NCBI RefSeq assembly: GCF_003269425.1
Contig: NZ_CP030104.1
Location: 3,505,001 to 3,569,000, forward strand
Direction: 5' to 3'
Length of the DNA stretch: 64,000 bases
From: Flagellimonas maritima
Lineage (GTDB): Bacteria; Bacteroidota; Bacteroidia; Flavobacteriales; Flavobacteriaceae
The translations under genes and the position numbers were made by a program. Positions 61,026 through 64,000 of the stretch are shown here, piece by piece (the stretch's first letter is position 1; every line of letters begins with the position of its first letter). The notes below the pieces were generated by a model that did no database searches, had not been told where the DNA came from, and was given only the letters and a program-made list of their open reading frames with translations.

Positions 61026-62351
61026 TTACCTTACTTCATCTAAATGGTCGTCCCACTCTTGTATTTTAGGGTTTCCCAATTTACCAACTGATTTGGCTAC
61101 CATCATGGAAACAGTTGCATCACCTGTAACGTTAACAACGGTTCTGCACATATCCAAAGGCCTATCCACTGCAAAAATCAATGCCAAACCAATGGCGAGT
61201 TTATCCGCAGGAAACCCTATGGATTCCAACACTATGACCAGCATCACCATTCCCGCTCCAGGAACGGCAGCAGAACCGATTGATGCCAATAAAGCTGTTA
61301 AAACTATTGTTAATTGGTCTCCAAAGGTAAGATCAAAACCCAATGCCTGTGATATAAAAACAGCTGCCACACCTTGGTACAAACTTGTTCCATCCATATT
61401 TATGGTTGCGCCTACCGGCAATACAAAACTTGACACTTCTTTGTCAACACCTATATGTTCCTCTACCCGTTCCATCGTTACAGGTAAGGTCGCAGCGCTA
61501 GAGCTAGTTGAGAAAGCCAACAATTGTGCAGGACTGATCTGCTTTAAAAACCAGAACGGATTCTTTTTGGTAAAGACCGAGACCACTATCAAATAAAAAA
61601 CAACCATTAGCAAAAGACCGAATACAACAACACCTGCATATTTGAGCAGGGCCAGTAAAAGATCTGGGTCGCTTGAAGAGACCACAACACCCGCCAATAG
61701 TGCAAAGACGGCATAAGGTGCGGTTAACATTATCAAATCCACCATTTTTAGTACCACATCGTTCAATGCATCGAAAAAATCTTTTAGGGGCTTGGCTCTT
61801 TTTTCTCCAATAAGCAACATTGAAATACCTAAGAAGATAGTAAAAAAGATGACCTGAAGCATAAGAGTATTGTCGCTCAATGCAGCAAGGGCATTCTCTG
61901 GGACCATATCCTCCAAAAACTGTAAAGGTCCACTATCCTTTTGCTTTGATGCCTCCGCTAACTTATCCGTAACCCCTTTGTCATTAGCATAAGTATCGGT
62001 CAACTTGGTTATGGTATCCTCTGATATGCCATCACCCGGTTGAATGATATTTACCAAAACAAGCCCTATTGTAATTGCGACGACCGTGGTTCCAATATAG
62101 ATTAGAATTGTGCGCAAACCAATATTCCTAAATTTGGAAATATCTTTTAAGTCAGAAATTCCCTTAATCAAAGAAGCGATAATCAAAGGAATTGCGATAA
62201 GTTTTAAAAGTTTTACGAAAATGGTTCCTATGGGCTGTATCCAGTCCGAAACAAAATCTTTTCCCCAACTGATCTGGGTCATTACAAATCCGAACAGTAT
62301 GCCTAGCACCATACCAATAAGAATCTGCCAATGCAGTTCTAGTTTACGCAT
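61026..62351 (-). CDS. Dicarboxylate/amino acid:cation symporter (DAACS family)
   Basis: A 441-residue transporter with eight helices and two re-entrant hairpins. Signature segments are AFSTSSSAATLPVTMERVEE (serine-rich HP1), VLPVGATINMDGTSLYQGVA (the NMDGT motif) and LLASIGSAAVPGAGMVMLVI (HP2). It cotransports glutamate, aspartate or C4-dicarboxylates with Na+ or H+. A stretch of about 30 extra residues (SEDTITKLTDTYANDKGVTD) extends an outside loop. Single gene. Confidence 0.94.
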   Translation of the reverse strand: MRKLELHWQILIGMVLGILFGFVMTQISWGKDFVSDWIQPIGTIFVKLLKLIAIPLIIASLIKGISDLKDISKFRNIGLRTILIYIGTTVVAITIGLVLVNIIQPGDGISEDTITKLTDTYANDKGVTDKLAEASKQKDSGPLQFLEDMVPENALAALSDNTLMLQVIFFTIFLGISMLLIGEKRAKPLKDFFDALNDVVLKMVDLIMLTAPYAVFALLAGVVVSSSDPDLLLALLKYAGVVVFGLLLMVVFYLIVVSVFTKKNPFWFLKQISPAQLLAFSTSSSAATLPVTMERVEEHIGVDKEVSSFVLPVGATINMDGTSLYQGVAAVFISQALGFDLTFGDQLTIVLTALLASIGSAAVPGAGMVMLVIVLESIGFPADKLAIGLALIFAVDRPLDMCRTVVNVTGDATVSMMVAKSVGKLGNPKIQEWDDHLDEVR

Positions 62352-62408
62352 ATATAAATTTTAGGAAAGTAAGATACTATTTTGAATGGAAAATCCGCTA
62401 ACTAAGGA

Positions 62409-63473
62409 TTATATTTTATTACTGCGTGCCAAAAGCATGTAATCCGCCAATACGATGGCCGCCATTGCTTCAACTATGGGCACCGCCCGTGGAACAACGC
62501 ATGGATCATGCCTACCTTTACCTTGGGTGGTTACTTTTTCACCTTCTTTGTTGATAGTTTCATAGGATTGGAGTACGGTGGCAACAGGTTTAAAAGCTAC
62601 ATTAAAGTAAATGTCCATACCGTTGGTGATTCCGCCCTGAACTCCTCCACTACGATTGGTTTTTGTAGTACCGTCTTCATTGAACTGGTCATTGTGTGCA
62701 CTGCCTTTCATCAAAACCCCCTCAAAACCGCTACCATACTCAAACCCTTTTACGGCATTTATGGATAACATGGCTTTGCCCAATTCTGCATGTAGTTTAT
62801 CAAAAACAGGCTCTCCCAAACCAATAGGTACATTTTGGATCACACAAGTGATTACACCACCTACGGTATCACCTTCTTTTTTAATGGATTTGATATAATC
62901 TTCCATCTGTCCTGCCATTTCAATATCTGGACAACGAACTGCATTCGACTCTATATTGGAAAAATCGAGTTGTGTATAATTCTTTTCAAGCTTTATTTTG
63001 CCAACTTGGGATACAAATGCATTGATTTTTACATCTTTTAAAAATTGCTTGGCAATAGCTCCCGCCACTACTCTACTTGCAGTTTCACGCGCGGAGCTTC
63101 TTCCACCACCCCTATAGTCTCTAAATCCATACTTTTTGTCGTATACATAGTCTGCATGTGAAGGGCGGTATGAATCCTTTATATGGGAATAATCCTTGGA
63201 TTTTTGATTGGTATTATATATTGCAAAGCCTATTGGTGTTCCCGTGGTCTTCCCTTCAAAAATACCTGAATATATTTCTACAACATCCGGTTCCTTACGT
63301 TGGGTAACAATCTTAGATTGACCAGGTTTTCTTCTTTCCAGTTCAGATTGTATTTTCTCCAAATCCAATAAAATTCCTGCAGGACAGCCGTCTATGACAC
63401 CGCCTATGGCTTTTCCATGGGATTCTCCGAATGAGGTAAGTTTAAAGAGCTGTCCAAAAGTGTTACCTGCCAT
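62409..63473 (-). CDS. aroC: Chorismate synthase
   Basis: A 354-residue enzyme of the shikimate pathway. [19 protein letters not shown] is the first signature, [20 protein letters not shown] the second (FMN binding), and [20 protein letters not shown] the third. It converts EPSP to chorismate with reduced FMN. Complete and of normal length. Confidence 0.97.
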   Translation of the reverse strand: MAGNTFGQLFKLTSFGESHGKAIGGVIDGCPAGILLDLEKIQSELERRKPGQSKIVTQRKEPDVVEIYSGIFEGKTTGTPIGFAIYNTNQKSKDYSHIKDSYRPSHADYVYDKKYGFRDYRGGGRSSARETASRVVAGAIAKQFLKDVKINAFVSQVGKIKLEKNYTQLDFSNIESNAVRCPDIEMAGQMEDYIKSIKKEGDTVGGVITCVIQNVPIGLGEPVFDKLHAELGKAMLSINAVKGFEYGSGFEGVLMKGSAHNDQFNEDGTTKTNRSGGVQGGITNGMDIYFNVAFKPVATVLQSYETINKEGEKVTTQGKGRHDPCVVPRAVPIVEAMAAIVLADYMLLARSNKI

Positions 63474-63666
63474 ATCATTGAAAATTCGATAAGCGGCAAA
63501 GGTAGACGTTCTAAACCGTTTTCAAAAACACACTTGCCAGTTAATGTTTACCTAACATTCTTTTATTGTTCTTGTTGATTTTTTAACGATTAACTCATGA
63601 ATTATTGATTTAAATTTAATTCTAAGTTTATTCCTACACGCTTACTTTGCAATTAAATCAGAAAGA

Positions 63667-64000
63667 TTGAAAAAAAGAAAGATTGAAGTGGCCGTAATTT
63701 CAGATGTCCATTTAGGGACATACGGCTGCCATGCTGATGAACTTATCACTTACTTAAATAGCATTCAACCCAAAAAGCTTATCTTAAACGGTGATATTAT
63801 CGATATCTGGCAATTTAACAAGCGATATTTTCCCCCTTCACATTTAAAGGTGCTCAAGAATATCATTGGCATGGCCTCAAAGGGCACCGAAGTTTTCTAT
63901 ATTACTGGTAATCATGATGAAATGCTCCGTAAGTTCAGTGAAACTTCAATGGGGAATATAAAGATTGCCAACAAGCTTATCCTTGAACTGGACGGTAAAA
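63667..64000 (+). CDS. LpxH-like UDP-2,3-diacylglucosamine pyrophosphatase/metallophosphoesterase (3' end missing)
   Basis: About 111 residues are visible before the window ends. Calcineurin-like metal motifs: DxH in VAVISDVHLGTYG, GD in LILNGDIIDIW, and GNHD in FYITGNHDEMLRKF. The wording fits LpxH-type enzymes of lipid A synthesis and their Bacteroidota paralogues. There is no ATG in frame upstream of the core, so I start at TTG 63667 (then KKRKIEVAVISD). The 193 bases between it and aroC contain both divergent promoters. Confidence 0.85.
   Translation, partial: MKKRKIEVAVISDVHLGTYGCHADELITYLNSIQPKKLILNGDIIDIWQFNKRYFPPSHLKVLKNIIGMASKGTEVFYITGNHDEMLRKFSETSMGNIKIANKLILELDGK

Noticed and set aside
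1..64000. tRNA, rRNA or riboswitch genes
   Set aside because: Scanning the intergenic regions by eye showed no cloverleaf-like or conserved RNA sequences; a covariance search would be needed to exclude small ones.

Overview
The window comes from a member of the Bacteroidota, most likely a marine Flavobacteriaceae. The evidence is an AT-rich backbone, an STN/SusC-type TonB receptor with DUF4249 lipoproteins, DUF4251 and DUF1835 proteins, promoters of the form TAnnTTTG, few Shine-Dalgarno sequences, and chromosomal genes such as mutS2 without an Smr domain, ppk1, ung and aroC. No rRNA, tRNA, CRISPR array or phage module was seen.

Left part, 1-32.2 kb, is ordinary chromosome with two notable blocks. 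First, a minus-strand outer-membrane operon (8.7 to 1.0 kb) holds a TonB-dependent receptor, two paralogous DUF4249 lipoproteins and a plug-domain protein without a barrel. Second, a minus-strand biosynthetic operon (18.5 to 12.4 kb) reads FAD oxidoreductase, methyltransferase, type III polyketide synthase, FabL-like enoyl reductase, FabZ-like dehydratase, FabF-like ketosynthase, acyl carrier protein, membrane protein. It looks like a dedicated mini fatty-acid synthase that makes the starter for a type III PKS, followed by methylation and redox tailoring, so an alkyl-pyrone, alkyl-resorcinol or quinone-like lipid is the likely product. Housekeeping genes follow: OmpA lipoprotein, a fused E1 alpha-keto acid dehydrogenase, a 2OG oxygenase, SUI1, nucleoside phosphorylase, ppk1, ung and mutS2.

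Middle part, 32.38-52.69 kb, is the most striking region: a cassette array with the architecture of an integron but no integrase in the window (a CALIN-like array). I count 12 gene-bearing cassettes and 7 near-identical gene-less cassettes of about 279 bp. At every cassette start, the bases after the G|TT crossover are the reverse complement of the R'' sequence at that same cassette's own end. Most are exact over 9-10 bases, a few are slightly imperfect. That is the attC signature. Cargo includes an EcoRI-type methylase with a DUF262/HNH nuclease, two HEPN-motif proteins, a HigBA toxin-antitoxin pair, a GNAT plus ATP-grasp pair, and several membrane, secreted or lipoproteins of unknown function. 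Two apparently identical IS110-family (IS1111-like) elements sit at the equivalent position in two different attC sites.

Right part, 52.8-64 kb, returns to the chromosome: two serine hydrolases, a DCC-family protein, a conserved trio (QEGLA-motif DUF1704 protein, N-formylglutamate amidohydrolase-like protein, glutathione-synthase-like ATP-grasp), a dicarboxylate/amino acid symporter, aroC, and the start of an LpxH-like phosphoesterase.
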